Translations under genes and position numbers: made by a program | Shown: piece after piece, positions 43,602 to 52,643 of the stretch | How positions within the stretch are numbered: position 1 is the stretch's first letter | How the letters are laid out: each line of letters begins with the position of its first letter | The notes under the pieces: generated by a model | The model's input: the letters and a program-made list of their open reading frames with translations, nothing else | Told to the model about the DNA's origin: nothing | Databases searched by the model: none | Assembly (NCBI RefSeq): GCF_014189455.1 | Contig: NZ_CP050296.1 | Span: 5,824,001 to 5,888,000 of the forward strand | Origin: Mesorhizobium huakuii | GTDB taxonomy: Bacteria; Pseudomonadota; Alphaproteobacteria; Rhizobiales; Rhizobiaceae | DNA: 64,000 nucleotides | Reading direction: 5' to 3'

Positions 43602-44129
43602 ATGCCGCTTTATGCGATCGACGGAACAGAGCCCAGCTTCGCGGATGCGGATACAAACTGGATCGCGCCCGATGCGACGCTGATCGGCGATATCAGGGTC
43701 GGCCGCAATGCTGGCTTCTGGTTTGGCGTCGTCATTCGCGGCGACAACGAACCTGTTGTCATCGGCGCCGACACCAATGTGCAGGAACACACGGTCATGC
43801 ACACCGACCCCGGCTTTCCGCTGACCGTCGGCGAAGGCTGCACGATCGGCCACCGGGCCATGCTGCATGGCTGCACGATCGGCGACAACAGCCTGATCGG
43901 CATGGGCGCCATCGTGCTGAACGGCGCCCGGATCGGCAGGAATTCGCTGGTTGGCGCCGGCGCACTGGTCACCGAAGGCAAGGAATTTCCAGACAATTCG
44001 CTGATCGTCGGCTCGCCGGCGAAGGCGATCAGGGTGCTGGACGACGCAGCCGTCGAAAGACTGCGCGGCTCGGCCGCGCACTACGTCGCCAACGGCAAAC
44101 GCTTCAAGGCCGGGCTGAAGAAGGTCTGA
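43602..44129 (+). CDS. Gamma carbonic anhydrase-family protein
   Basis: The 175-residue left-handed beta-helix protein shows hexapeptide repeats from APDATLIGDIRVGRN to GARIGRNSLVGAGALVTEG. Metal-site blocks are NVQEHTVMHTDPG, GCTIGHRAMLHGCTIGDN. Three His residues (QEHTV, GHRAMLHG) match the zinc site of the gamma-CA/YrdA group. Actual carbonic anhydrase activity is not certain for this branch. Confidence 0.9.
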   Translation: MPLYAIDGTEPSFADADTNWIAPDATLIGDIRVGRNAGFWFGVVIRGDNEPVVIGADTNVQEHTVMHTDPGFPLTVGEGCTIGHRAMLHGCTIGDNSLIGMGAIVLNGARIGRNSLVGAGALVTEGKEFPDNSLIVGSPAKAIRVLDDAAVERLRGSAAHYVANGKRFKAGLKKV

Positions 44130-44172
44130 GGTAGCTTTGGTCGATCCGTGGGCCTGCGGTTTCAGCGCCCAC

Positions 44173-44733
44173 TCATCGCCCGTTGGTGCCGCGCCTGGCC
44201 ATCGCATCGCGCAGCAATGAAGCACCGGCTTCAAAGCCGGCAATGTCCGCTTCCTCGATAGCCGTGCTGTAGTCATCGATACGGGTTTCGAGAGTCGGGT
44301 CGGCGCCCGCCGCCAAAAGCATGCGGATCGCGTCGGCGCTACGAATGGCCACCGAATAGTGAAGCGGCGTCCAGTCGTTCACGCCCCGCATGTTGGGATC
44401 GGCGCCAGCCTCGATCAACAGCTGGACGATTTCCAGTCGGTCGGCCCGGTCAGTGGACAGCGCCGCAATGATGGCCGGAAACCCACCATGATCCCCGTAA
44501 TTCGGATCCGAGCCCGCATCCAGCAGGGTCGAGATGAAGCGGACGGGGCTCCAATAGATCGCATATTCCAGCGGATGCCCGAGGCCGAGTTCGAACGGCA
44601 TGCGTTCGTCGAACCAGCCGGGCGAACCGCCCAGGGCCTTGCCGAGCCCCTCGAAATCGCCAGCCTTGAAGGCATCGTCGATCGCCTTGAACAGACGATG
44701 GCGCTCGCATCGATCTTCCGGGATTTCCAACAT
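44173..44733 (-). CDS. Ankyrin-repeat protein
   Basis: The 186-residue cytoplasmic protein has about four ankyrin units: HPLEYAIYWSPVRFISTLLD, AGSDPNYGDHGGFPAIIAAL, VQLLIEAGADPNMRGVNDWT, and TPLHYSVAIRSADAIRMLLA-AGADP. It probably mediates protein binding. No partner is suggested by the neighbours. A short N-terminal helical part precedes the repeats. Confidence 0.87.
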   Translation of the reverse strand: MLEIPEDRCERHRLFKAIDDAFKAGDFEGLGKALGGSPGWFDERMPFELGLGHPLEYAIYWSPVRFISTLLDAGSDPNYGDHGGFPAIIAALSTDRADRLEIVQLLIEAGADPNMRGVNDWTPLHYSVAIRSADAIRMLLAAGADPTLETRIDDYSTAIEEADIAGFEAGASLLRDAMARRGTNGR

Positions 44734-44763
44734 CGCCGTGATCCAGAGGACGAAACCAACGGC

Positions 44764-45609
44764 CTATAATGCCTCGATCCGCCACCCATGCAAAGGAGCT
44801 GTGAGATGGTCGGATGCACGTGGCGGTCGTGCCCCGCTGGAGGCCGAGCGCCTCTCGCTAGGCGGCTTTGTTTTTTCCTTTTTCCCGGCCGCAGGCCTGA
44901 TGCGAATGCGCATGGCTCCTCCTTTGGGCGCCTCGATTTCGAATTCGGCTGTACTCCTCACCAGGTCACTCAGTTTACCGAAACCATAGGTGCGAGGGTC
45001 AAAATCGGAGAAGAGGTTTGAGAGCTGCTTTCCGAATGTGCCGAGCAGCACCCAGCCATCTTCGCTGTCCATCTGGCCAATGACTTTCTTGAGTATGGGC
45101 AGCGCAGCGCTGGATGATTGAAGCGGCTTGGCTGCAGGCGCGGTATCCGGGATGTTCGCCGGGCTGCGAAGAAGGTTTTCGGTGTAGATGAACCTGCGAC
45201 AAGCCTGCCGAAAGCTCTCCGGGGTCTTCTGTTCGCCGAACCCGAACACGTCCACGCCCTGTTCACGAATGCGCGCAGCAAGCCGTGTGAAATCGCTGTC
45301 GGAAGAAACCAGACAGAAACCGTCGAAACGGCCGCTATGGAGCAGATCCATCGCGTCGATCACCAGTGTGATATCGGAAGCATTCTTCCCGGTGGTATAA
45401 GCGAACTGCTGCTGCGGAATGATTGCGTGCTTCGCCAGTATGTCCGCCCAGCCTTTGGACCGGGTGCTGGAGAAGTCGCCATATATGCGGCGCACGCTGG
45501 CCTCGCCGATCTTCGCGATCTCCTCGAACAGACCGTCGGCGATCTTGGCGGAGGTGTTGTCCGCATCGATAAGAACCGCAAGACGTGGTGATCGAGCTTC
45601 GGTCGGCAT
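44764..45609 (-). CDS. NYN-domain nuclease with OST-HTH/LOTUS domain
   Basis: The 281-residue protein has an N-terminal NYN (PIN-like) domain: RLAVLIDADNTSA, IYGDFSS, ASDITLVIDAMDLL and CLVSSDSDFTRLAARIREQG, which supply the acidic metal ligands of a putative RNase. A linker leads to an OST-HTH/LOTUS domain (about 170-245): GWVLLGTFGKQLSNLFSDFD, PRTYGFGKLSDLV. LOTUS domains bind RNA, including G-rich forms. This suggests an RNA-targeted nuclease. Confidence 0.88.
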   Translation of the reverse strand: MPTEARSPRLAVLIDADNTSAKIADGLFEEIAKIGEASVRRIYGDFSSTRSKGWADILAKHAIIPQQQFAYTTGKNASDITLVIDAMDLLHSGRFDGFCLVSSDSDFTRLAARIREQGVDVFGFGEQKTPESFRQACRRFIYTENLLRSPANIPDTAPAAKPLQSSSAALPILKKVIGQMDSEDGWVLLGTFGKQLSNLFSDFDPRTYGFGKLSDLVRSTAEFEIEAPKGGAMRIRIRPAAGKKEKTKPPSERRSASSGARPPRASDHLTAPLHGWRIEAL

Positions 45610-45795
45610 AGGACCTCCTGCGGCTTATATCCTGGCGGCGCGAATACACCATGCCAGCGAAATTGGATCAATTTTAGCAGCTGCCCCCAGAAATGGCGGA
45701 GCCGGCCCGGGGACAGGGCCGGCTCCTTAGACCCGGTCGTTGGGGACGGGGAGGGTGGGGACTCGACCGGGTTTCTCCTCAAGCGCCTCGCGTCA

Positions 45796-45867
45796 GTGCG
45801 ACGCGCTTAACCTCTGTTCCATGCATGTCGCAAACCATTGCCCCTCTGGGCGACATGCATTGGCGTC
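45796..45867. repeat. Palindromic intergenic repeat, copy 3
   Basis: CATGCATGTCGC pairs with GCGACATGCATT around a GCAAACCATTGCCCCT loop. It is preceded by a CGACGCGCTTAA block. It has the same design as the repeats at 1561 and 17336. It touches the 3' end of the BTLCP gene. Confidence 0.6.
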
Positions 45868-46476
45868 CTAGCGGACGCTGGCGACCGCGTCGGAGCGGCC
45901 GTCGTTGATCGTCACCCAAACGCCGGAATTCTCCGTCGATTGACGCTTGAGATAGGTGTAGTCGGTGTCCGTCCAGGACAGCACCTTGGTTTCCAGATTG
46001 TCGAGGATGAACTCGCCGAGGCTGGTGCGCACGGTCAGCACGGCGTGGCCGTCGCCATTCGGCTGGCGCGCGACCGTCATCAACAGATCACCCGCCGGCA
46101 CGCCGGCATTCATCAGCTCGCGGCGCTTCTCCAACGCATAGTCTTCGCAATCGCCATAGCCATTGTCGGGATAGGCCCAGTACTCCTCGACACCGTAGTT
46201 CTCCATGTCGGTGCGCGGCTTGACGCGGGTGTTGACCGAATTGTTGATGTTGACGATCGTCGCCCAGAGCTTGCGGGTCAGGTCGACCGGCGCGCCTTTG
46301 GGCGTCTTCTCGTTGCATTCGCCAGGGATGCGCTGGCAGAATTCATAATGGCCAACAGGCTGCGTGGTCCGACCGCCGGTGTGCATATAGGCCGGTCCCG
46401 CGGCATATGCTGATCCCCAAGCGGAAAGCTGCATCGCCATTGCCAACAGCAACAGCTTGCCCCTCTTTGCTTTCAT
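45868..46476 (-). CDS. Bacterial transglutaminase-like cysteine peptidase (BTLCP)
   Basis: The 202-residue exported protein has a signal peptide (ending near YAAGPAYM). The BTLCP fold has the catalytic triad in YGDCEDYALEKRRELM (C110), GDGHAVLTVR (H144) and FILDNLE (D159). LapG is the best-known relative and cleaves surface adhesins under c-di-GMP control. Here no lapD partner is adjacent, so the target is unknown. Two Cys near residues 47-54 may form a disulphide. Confidence 0.9.
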   Translation of the reverse strand: MKAKRGKLLLLAMAMQLSAWGSAYAAGPAYMHTGGRTTQPVGHYEFCQRIPGECNEKTPKGAPVDLTRKLWATIVNINNSVNTRVKPRTDMENYGVEEYWAYPDNGYGDCEDYALEKRRELMNAGVPAGDLLMTVARQPNGDGHAVLTVRTSLGEFILDNLETKVLSWTDTDYTYLKRQSTENSGVWVTINDGRSDAVASVR

Positions 46477-46710
46477 TTTTAGTCTCCCCGTTCGAAGGAG
46501 ACATTGCCACAGCTGGATTTATTTGACGCAAAGGCGCGAAGTAGACTTTAAGTAAAACGCCGGTAGAATAAACATAAAATTTGAATCATTTGAGTATTGA
46601 ATTGTTTGGATTGCCAGGACTGGGCTTGCGGTATGCGTGACGCTTACGCTGAGCGTTACAGGTCGCAGCCTCGGCTGTCAGAACGGATATCAATCGCTGT
46701 TGCCCAGAAA

Positions 46711-46738
46711 CAAAAAACCGGCCGCTAACGGCCGGTTT
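46711..46738 (-). terminator. Intrinsic terminator of the double PilZ gene
   Basis: AAACCGGCCG (46715-46724) pairs with CGGCCGGTTT (46729-46738), a 10-bp stem with a CTAA loop. Read on the minus strand it ends in TTTTTTG. It lies 26 bp after the stop of the double PilZ gene. Confidence 0.88.
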
Positions 46739-46763
46739 GACTGGGGCGTCCCGACAGATCTGG

Positions 46764-47381
46764 TCAGGCGCGCGGCGTGTTGAATTCGGAATCGAGCGTT
46801 TCGGGGCGCTGGATGACGGCGAACTCGATGGCGACGCCATCCTCGAAATGGCGAACGATCTGGCCGCGCATGGTGCCAAGCATGACCTGGACGCCGATCG
46901 CCGGCTTGACGTCGATTTCGATCGCCGCGCCCGACAGCGACAGGTCGATGATCCGGCACTGATATTGGCGGCCGTCGGTGAGCTGCAGCACGCTGGTCGG
47001 GTTGCGCGGCGCGACGCGTTCGTGGCGGCGGTCTTCCGGCAGGTCGAGTTCGTGCTTGTTGGCAAGCCAGGTCAGCTGCGCCGCCAGCTTGTCCTTCTTG
47101 CGGTCGGACGCGATCACCGTCATGGCGAAGCCGTCCTGCAGCGTGCGCGTGACGACACCTTCGATGCGGCCGATATGGTCGATATAGGCGATGACTTTTT
47201 CGCCGGGCATACCGATGCGGTCGGTGCGGAGCGCGACGTTGCCGGGCGACATGTCGACAACCTGGCAAGGATGCTCGGTGCGGTCTTCCAGCATGAATCG
47301 TCCGTATATTTTGACCCGGACGCGCTGAAAGTTACGCCTTTCAGCTTGGGACGGCGCGTAGTCGACCGCCGCTGACCTCAT
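46764..47381 (-). CDS. Protein with two PilZ domains
   Basis: The 205-residue protein has two PilZ units. The first has ERRNFQRVRVKIYGRFM with VVDMSPGNVALR. The second has DRRHERVAPRNP with IIDLSLSGAAIEID. The RxxxR and DxSxxG elements needed for c-di-GMP are best kept in the second. It is a likely c-di-GMP receptor. An upstream PAS gene (47500-48132) is on the same strand and might be co-regulated. Confidence 0.87.
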   Translation of the reverse strand: MRSAAVDYAPSQAERRNFQRVRVKIYGRFMLEDRTEHPCQVVDMSPGNVALRTDRIGMPGEKVIAYIDHIGRIEGVVTRTLQDGFAMTVIASDRKKDKLAAQLTWLANKHELDLPEDRRHERVAPRNPTSVLQLTDGRQYQCRIIDLSLSGAAIEIDVKPAIGVQVMLGTMRGQIVRHFEDGVAIEFAVIQRPETLDSEFNTPRA

Positions 47382-47499
47382 GACTGCCTACACCCCGTTT
47401 GGCATCCCGCGCGCCAATGCGAGGGACTTCATCAAAGAAGTACAACAAAGCGGGTTAACAAAGGGAAAAAACGAGCCTGCAAGACTGTGCGATCATCAA

Positions 47500-48132
47500 C
47501 TATTCCTCGCGCCCACCGTCGAAGACGACGAGATGGCGGATGCGGCGCGCCCGGCCAAGCGCCGAGATCGTGTCAGGGGCCTCGAGCTCGGCTGGAACAA
47601 GCGAGGGAACGTCGATTGCCGGGCGGTTGTTGAGCAGCTCTTTCTCCGGGTCGATGACACGGATCGAATCGATCATGGCGTCCGTGATCGGGTCGGCGCC
47701 CAGCCAGAACGGCTTCTCCGCGGCACTGATCACGCCGAGACAGCGCGGATTTTCGATGCCGCCGTCAAGCGGCAAGGCAAGCAATTCGAACTTGTTGGAG
47801 CGACCGTTGCGGCTGAAGCCCTCGAACATGATCAGCACCACGGATTTCTGGTCGAAAACCCCATGAATCAGCCGTGAGACCAGACGCTGATCCTTCTCGC
47901 GCCACAGGGACGGGAAGGAGAACCCCTTGAGTTCGCGGCCATAGCAGGCGCAGAGCCTGGTGCCGGCCAGGCGGAAGACGGGTTGCCCGCGTGTGTCCTT
48001 TTCCAGGATGAACGTATCGGCCAGCAGCGACTTGATATCGGCGGGCTCAACTTCCGAACGCTTCGGAGCAGGGCGTCCGTCACGCAGGCGGTTCCAATAA
48101 TGGAACAGCGTGATCGATCCGTTTTGGTTCAT
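47500..48132 (-). CDS. PAS-domain protein (PAS_5 type)
   Basis: About 210 residues from MNQNGSITLFHYWNRLRDGR. It matches the PAS_5 family of alphaproteobacteria: LADTFILEKDTRGQPVFRLA-GTRLCACYGREL, then FPSLWREKDQRLVSRLIHGV and GRSNKFELLALPL. Stand-alone sensory proteins of this family have no fixed function. No output domain is present. An ATG at 48171 in the same frame is possible, but homology begins later. Confidence 0.82.
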   Translation of the reverse strand: MNQNGSITLFHYWNRLRDGRPAPKRSEVEPADIKSLLADTFILEKDTRGQPVFRLAGTRLCACYGRELKGFSFPSLWREKDQRLVSRLIHGVFDQKSVVLIMFEGFSRNGRSNKFELLALPLDGGIENPRCLGVISAAEKPFWLGADPITDAMIDSIRVIDPEKELLNNRPAIDVPSLVPAELEAPDTISALGRARRIRHLVVFDGGREE

Positions 48133-48714
48133 GGTATGCTGCTCCGCGCATTCTGTCGTCTGATGTCCCATCGGTGAACAGAAGGGCGCCCTCCGATGAC
48201 CTACATGCGTTGCGGAGCAGGAAGCGTGCCAGCGTCGTTAACACTTGTTCACGGGTCGGGGCCGTTAAGGTTAACAACTGGTTTACGTTGCGCCCGGGCA
48301 GGCCCTGTGGCACACCAAAACCACTCCAGAAGCGGTCGTTTCGCGACGATCGGCAGCACTTCAGTCAAGAGTTTTAGGGGAGCAGGGGGCTCGACCGGCC
48401 GTTCAAGGGAAACCTTGGACGGCTTCTTTTTGATTCGCGCCCGGTGATTCGCGGTTAACGGCGGGCATGATTTTCGCTCATCGCAGCCCTTGCGGCGGTC
48501 CGATGATCAATGGCGCCGGGATAGCCTGATCCCCGCGCTGTGCGACAGGCAGCAGCAACATTTGCCAATCACGCGCCGCGAAAGAGAAAAATCTGCGTTC
48601 CGAGCGGTTCTGTTGCCGCTGTACCTTCCATGAATTCGCTCCTTGAGGCGCGACGGCGGCGATCCCGCGGTCCGGAGACGTGCCTCGTCAGCGTAATTCT
48701 CTGGGGAAACCTTC
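48133..48714. other. Intergenic region upstream of the sugar-binding protein gene
   Basis: About 580 bp between divergent genes without a supported gene. It contains GTTAACACTTGTTCAC and GGTTAACAACTGG around 48237-48285, two GTTAAC half-sites that could be an operator, but this is weak. The promoter of the binding-protein gene should lie in its right half. Confidence 0.35.
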
Positions 48715-49757
48715 ATGAAGACTTCTATCCTTGGACTGATCACGGCCGGCCTGCTGGCCAGCGCCATTCCGCTCGGCACCGTTCACGCAGCCGGAATCGC
48801 GGGTGCTCCGGCTCCTTTCGACAAGGGCGGCGTGAAAGTGGCGCTCGTCACCTTCATCTCGGCCGGCGATTTCTTTCAGGCCTATCAGGCCGGCGCGACG
48901 AAACAGGCGAAGGCGCTCGACATCGACCTGCAGATCTTTTCCGGCCGGCAGGATGCGGCCGCGCAGCGCGATCAGATTGAGCAGGCGATCAATCTCGGCG
49001 TCCAGGCCATCATCATCGACCATGGCCAGCCCGAAGCGCTGAAGGACGTCGCGCAGAAGGCGCTCGATGCCGGCATCAAGGTCGTCGCGTTCGACGTCAA
49101 TCTCGACAACCCGAAGATTCCACAGGTCGAACAGTCCGATCACGAGCTTGCCAAGGCGTCGCTTGGCCAGGCGCTCAAGGATAATGGCACCTCGTTCCAG
49201 GCAGGTTACGTCTATGTCGCCGGCTTCGCGCCGCTCGACCGCCGCAACGAAATCTGGGACGAGACCAAGAAGGCAAATCCCGGCATTGTCGAGAAGGCGC
49301 GCTGGGGGACGGTCAACGACACGACCGCAGTGTCGACAGCCGACCAGACCAAGGCGGCGTTCCAGGCCAATCCCGACATCTCGGTCGTCTTTGCTCCCTA
49401 TGACGAGTTCGCGCGCGGCGTGAAACTGGCCACCGACGAACTCGGCATCTCCAACAAGGTGAAGATCTATTCGGCTGACGTGTCGACCGCCGACATCACC
49501 GAAATCACCGCTGAAGGAAGCCCGTGGGTCGCCACCGCGCCACCAACCCGGCCGTCGTCGGCGCGGTTTCGGTGCGGGCGGCGGCCAAGCTGATCGCCGG
49601 CGAAGATCCCGGCCACAACATCGTCGTCAAGCCGGTGCTGCTGACACAGGAAGAGCTGCGCAAGAACGGCATCAAGACAGTCGAGGATCTCGACGCCAAG
49701 CTTCCAGCCTTCGGCCAGAGCGACGCGGCGGCTGCCAGCTGGATTCCGTCCAACTGA
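48715..49757 (+). CDS. Periplasmic sugar-binding protein, ribose-type ABC uptake, one-base frameshift
   Basis: The protein starts with a signal peptide (MKTSILGLITAGLLASAIPL). It has the type I periplasmic-binding fold: VALVTFISAGDFFQAYQAGA, IIIDHGQPEALKDVAQKALD, VVAFDVNLDN and FAPYDEFARGVKLA. After SPWVATA the frame breaks. ATNPAVVGAVSVRAAAKLIA-GEDPG continues in another frame to 49757. One G is missing after 49539 (CCGCG for CCGCGG). The repaired length is 347 residues. It faces a matching permease/ATPase pair, so it is likely the binding protein for that uptake system. Confidence 0.85.
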
Positions 49758-49764
49758 TCCCTGT

Positions 49765-49800
49765 TCTCCTCTCCCTCGCGGGCAAGCGAGGGAGAGGAGA
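49765..49800. terminator. Strong bidirectional hairpin between convergent ABC genes
   Basis: TCTCCTCTCCCTCGC (49765-49779) and GCGAGGGAGAGGAGA (49786-49800) form a perfect 15-bp stem with a GGGCAA loop. It lies 8 bp after the stop of the binding-protein gene and 20 bp after that of the permease gene, so it can end both transcripts. Confidence 0.8.
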
Positions 49801-49819
49801 TATCGATTGGAGGGTAGGG

Positions 49820-50836
49820 TTAGCGCTTCTTTCCCAGGCCGAAGGTCAGTGCCAAGGCTCCAACCAGCACGACGCCCTTGACGAAGTCCTGCGTGTAGTA
49901 GGGTGCGTTCAGCATGGTGAGGCCGTTGAGCAGCACGCCGACGAAGATGGCGCCGACCACCGTGCCGATCACATGCGGGCGACGCTTGTCGAGCACGGCA
50001 TAGCCGATCAGCGAGGCCGCCACGGCATCGAGCAGCAGCGAATTGCCCGCCGAAACGTCGCCACGGCCGACGCGCGAGGCCACGATCAGCCCGCCCAGCG
50101 AAGCAAGCGTGCCTGACAGTATGTAGGCCCAGAGCCGGTATCTCTTGGTCGCCGCGCCGGCAAGATGCGCGGCCGTTTCATTGCCGCCGATCGCGTAGAA
50201 GACGCGGCCCCAGCGCGTGCGTTCCATCAGGAACCAGGCCAGCACGGCGACGATAGCCATGACCACGACCGACAGCGGAATCGTGTCGAAGAGCCGGGAC
50301 CGGCCGAGGATCAGGAACGCCGGATCGTAGGCGCCGGGAACCGAAGAGCCGTCGGGAAGCACCATGCCGGCGGTGATCGAGCGGCCACCGGTCGGGATCA
50401 GCTGCAGGCCGGCGAGCAGGAACATACTCGCCAGCGTGGCGAGAAGATCGGGCACGCCGACGCGGACAATCAGCAGGCCGTTGATGAGGCCTATCAAGGC
50501 ACCCATCAGCAGGACCAGCACCATGGTCTCAGCCGCGTCCAACTGCCACACGACCATGGCATAGCTCGCCGCCATCACCGACGAAGCGGCGATGCTGCCG
50601 ACCGACAGATCGAAGCCGTCGGCCGCCATGGTGATCGACACCCCGACGCCGAGGATCGCCACCACCGAAACCGCCTGCAGGATCGAGAACAGATTGGCCG
50701 AGCGGATGAAGGCAGGCTGCGCGTACCAGAACCCGACCACCATCAGTGCCAGCAGCACGAAGAGGGCGTAGCGCCGGGTTTCGCGGAAAAGCGATGTGCG
50801 CGTGGGGGACGGATGTGTCGTCGTCGAATAGGTCAT
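49820..50836 (-). CDS. Ribose-type ABC transporter permease
   Basis: The 338-residue RbsC-family inner-membrane protein has about eight to ten hydrophobic segments, for example YALFVLLALMVVGFWY and SILQAVSVVAILGVGVSITM, and the family motif AADGFDLSVGSIAASSVM. The cytoplasmic coupling region includes IGGNETAAHLAGAATKRYRL. It should form the channel of a sugar importer with the ATPase gene upstream, which it overlaps by 4 bp (stop 50833, start 50836). Confidence 0.9.
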   Translation of the reverse strand: MTYSTTTHPSPTRTSLFRETRRYALFVLLALMVVGFWYAQPAFIRSANLFSILQAVSVVAILGVGVSITMAADGFDLSVGSIAASSVMAASYAMVVWQLDAAETMVLVLLMGALIGLINGLLIVRVGVPDLLATLASMFLLAGLQLIPTGGRSITAGMVLPDGSSVPGAYDPAFLILGRSRLFDTIPLSVVVMAIVAVLAWFLMERTRWGRVFYAIGGNETAAHLAGAATKRYRLWAYILSGTLASLGGLIVASRVGRGDVSAGNSLLLDAVAASLIGYAVLDKRRPHVIGTVVGAIFVGVLLNGLTMLNAPYYTQDFVKGVVLVGALALTFGLGKKR

Positions 50837-52424
50837 TGGTGGTCTCCGGCCTTGTCGCTCTCGACCTTGCCGATCTGGTCGGTCAGTGAGCCATGGCCGT
50901 CTCCGGCCTCATGAAGTGTGTGGTTGCGCATGACGAGGATGCGGTCTGCAACCTCCAGCGCCTCTTCGGTGTCGCTGGTCGCGATCAGCGTGGCCGAACC
51001 ACTTTGGCTGTTGCGGATGGCGGCGATCAGATCGGCGCGGGCGCCGACGTCGACGCCCTGGAACGGCTCGTCGAGCAACAGCAGCCGGCAAGGCGCGGCC
51101 TGCCATCGCGCGAGCACGACCTTTTGCTGGTTGCCGCCGGAAAGCTCGTCGAGCGTGTCGTCGGGTCCGCGCGCCTTGATGCCGAGCCGCGAGATCGCAT
51201 CGGACGCGACCTTGCGTTCGCGGGCTGTGCGCAGCAGGCCGCTTGGAAACCAGCGCTTGAGATGTGGCAGGGCGATGGTGCCGGCGATCGAGGCGCCGGG
51301 AACTTCAGGCGGCAGCAAGGACGATTGCCAGCGATCCTCGGCGACCATGAAGACACCGCTTTCGATCGATTGGGCCGGCCCGCTCGACAGCCATGGCTTG
51401 CCATCGAGCACGAAGCCGCCTTGCGCCAGCGTTTCCAGTCCGAAAAGCGCGCGCAGCAGCCGGCTCTTGCCCGAGCCGAGCGTGCCGGTGATGGCGACGA
51501 CCTCGCCGGAGCGCAGGTCGAGATCGAAAGGCTCCGCCCCGGCAACCAGCCGCGCGCCCGTGATGGAGGCGATGATCGGGGCGGTCGACGCCTTGCCGTC
51601 ATGTGTGGCGGCTTCCAGTGTCCGGCCGATCATGGCCGCGACCGCGCCGGGAAATCGATCGGCCTGGCGAAGGCACCGACGATGCGGCCGCCGCGCATGA
51701 CGACGGCGCGATCGGCGATGGCCGCAAGGTCGCCAAGCCGGTGCGAGATATAGAGGATTGCCATGCCGTTGGCGCGCAGCCGGCGGATGATGGCGAACAG
51801 CCGCTCGGCTTCCGTGGTCGACAGGCTCGACGTCGGTTCGTCGAGGATGAGCACCGAGGCCTTGGTCGCAACGGCGCGGGCGATGGCGATCAATTGGCGT
51901 TCCGCCGGGCGCAGGTCGATGAAGTCGCGATCGAGCGGCAGATCGAGGTCGATCAGCGCCGCGACCGCGCGCGCCCGCCGGCGGATCGATGCCGCCGAGA
52001 CGAGGAAACGCCCGCTGCGGCCGCAAAGCTCGTCAAGCAACAGGTTTTCGGCAACCGTCAATCCGGCTGCACCCGCCTGGTCGGTCGCCTGATGCACCGT
52101 CGCGATGCCGGCAGCCTTGGCGGCGCTGGGGGAGGCGAAGCTGACAATGTTGCCGCCCAGCGTGATCGTGCCAGCGTCGGGCGTGTACGACCCCGAAAGG
52201 ATCTTCACCAAGGTCGACTTGCCGGCGCCGTTGGCGCCCATCAGCGCCACGACCTCGCCGGGCGCGACGGCAAGATCGGCGCCGGCGAGCGCGCGCGTCG
52301 GCCCGAAGGATTTCTCGATGCCGTTGACGGAGACGGCGATGGCTGAGGGTGCTGGGGACAAGATGCGTGAGCTTCGGGTTATGGCATTGCGCTTGGGGCG
52401 GCGAGTTTTGGCCGTCGTTCTCAC
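50833..52424 (-). CDS. Ribose-type ABC transporter ATPase, one-base frameshift
   Basis: RbsA-like proteins have two ABC domains. The first frame (52424 to 51630) has Walker A GANGAGKST, the DEP block LILDEPTSSLS and GFD-type LRPAERQLIAIARA. It breaks at IDFPA. The second domain in another frame (to 50833) has GTLGSGKSRLLR, LSGGNQQKVVLARW and LLLDEPFQGVDVGAR. A missing C at about 51638-51645 on the plus strand explains the break. The repaired protein has 530 residues. It energises sugar import with the overlapping permease gene. Confidence 0.85.
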
Positions 52425-52643
52425 CCGTTATGGCGCCGCATTCTAGGGAGGGGCCTTGTCGCATCCGAGAACGCTGGTTGCGAGTTTTTCAGCTCCCGGA
52501 GCATTTCCGGTTCGTTTCCTTTTCGGTTCGTAGCAAAGGAGGGCGACATTGCGCGGACATCGGCTGTTTCGAGAAACAGAATTGTTCCAAGTCGGGCATC
52601 CTTGCTCTAAAGCTCGCGCATCGAATCCCTGGACCAGACGCGT

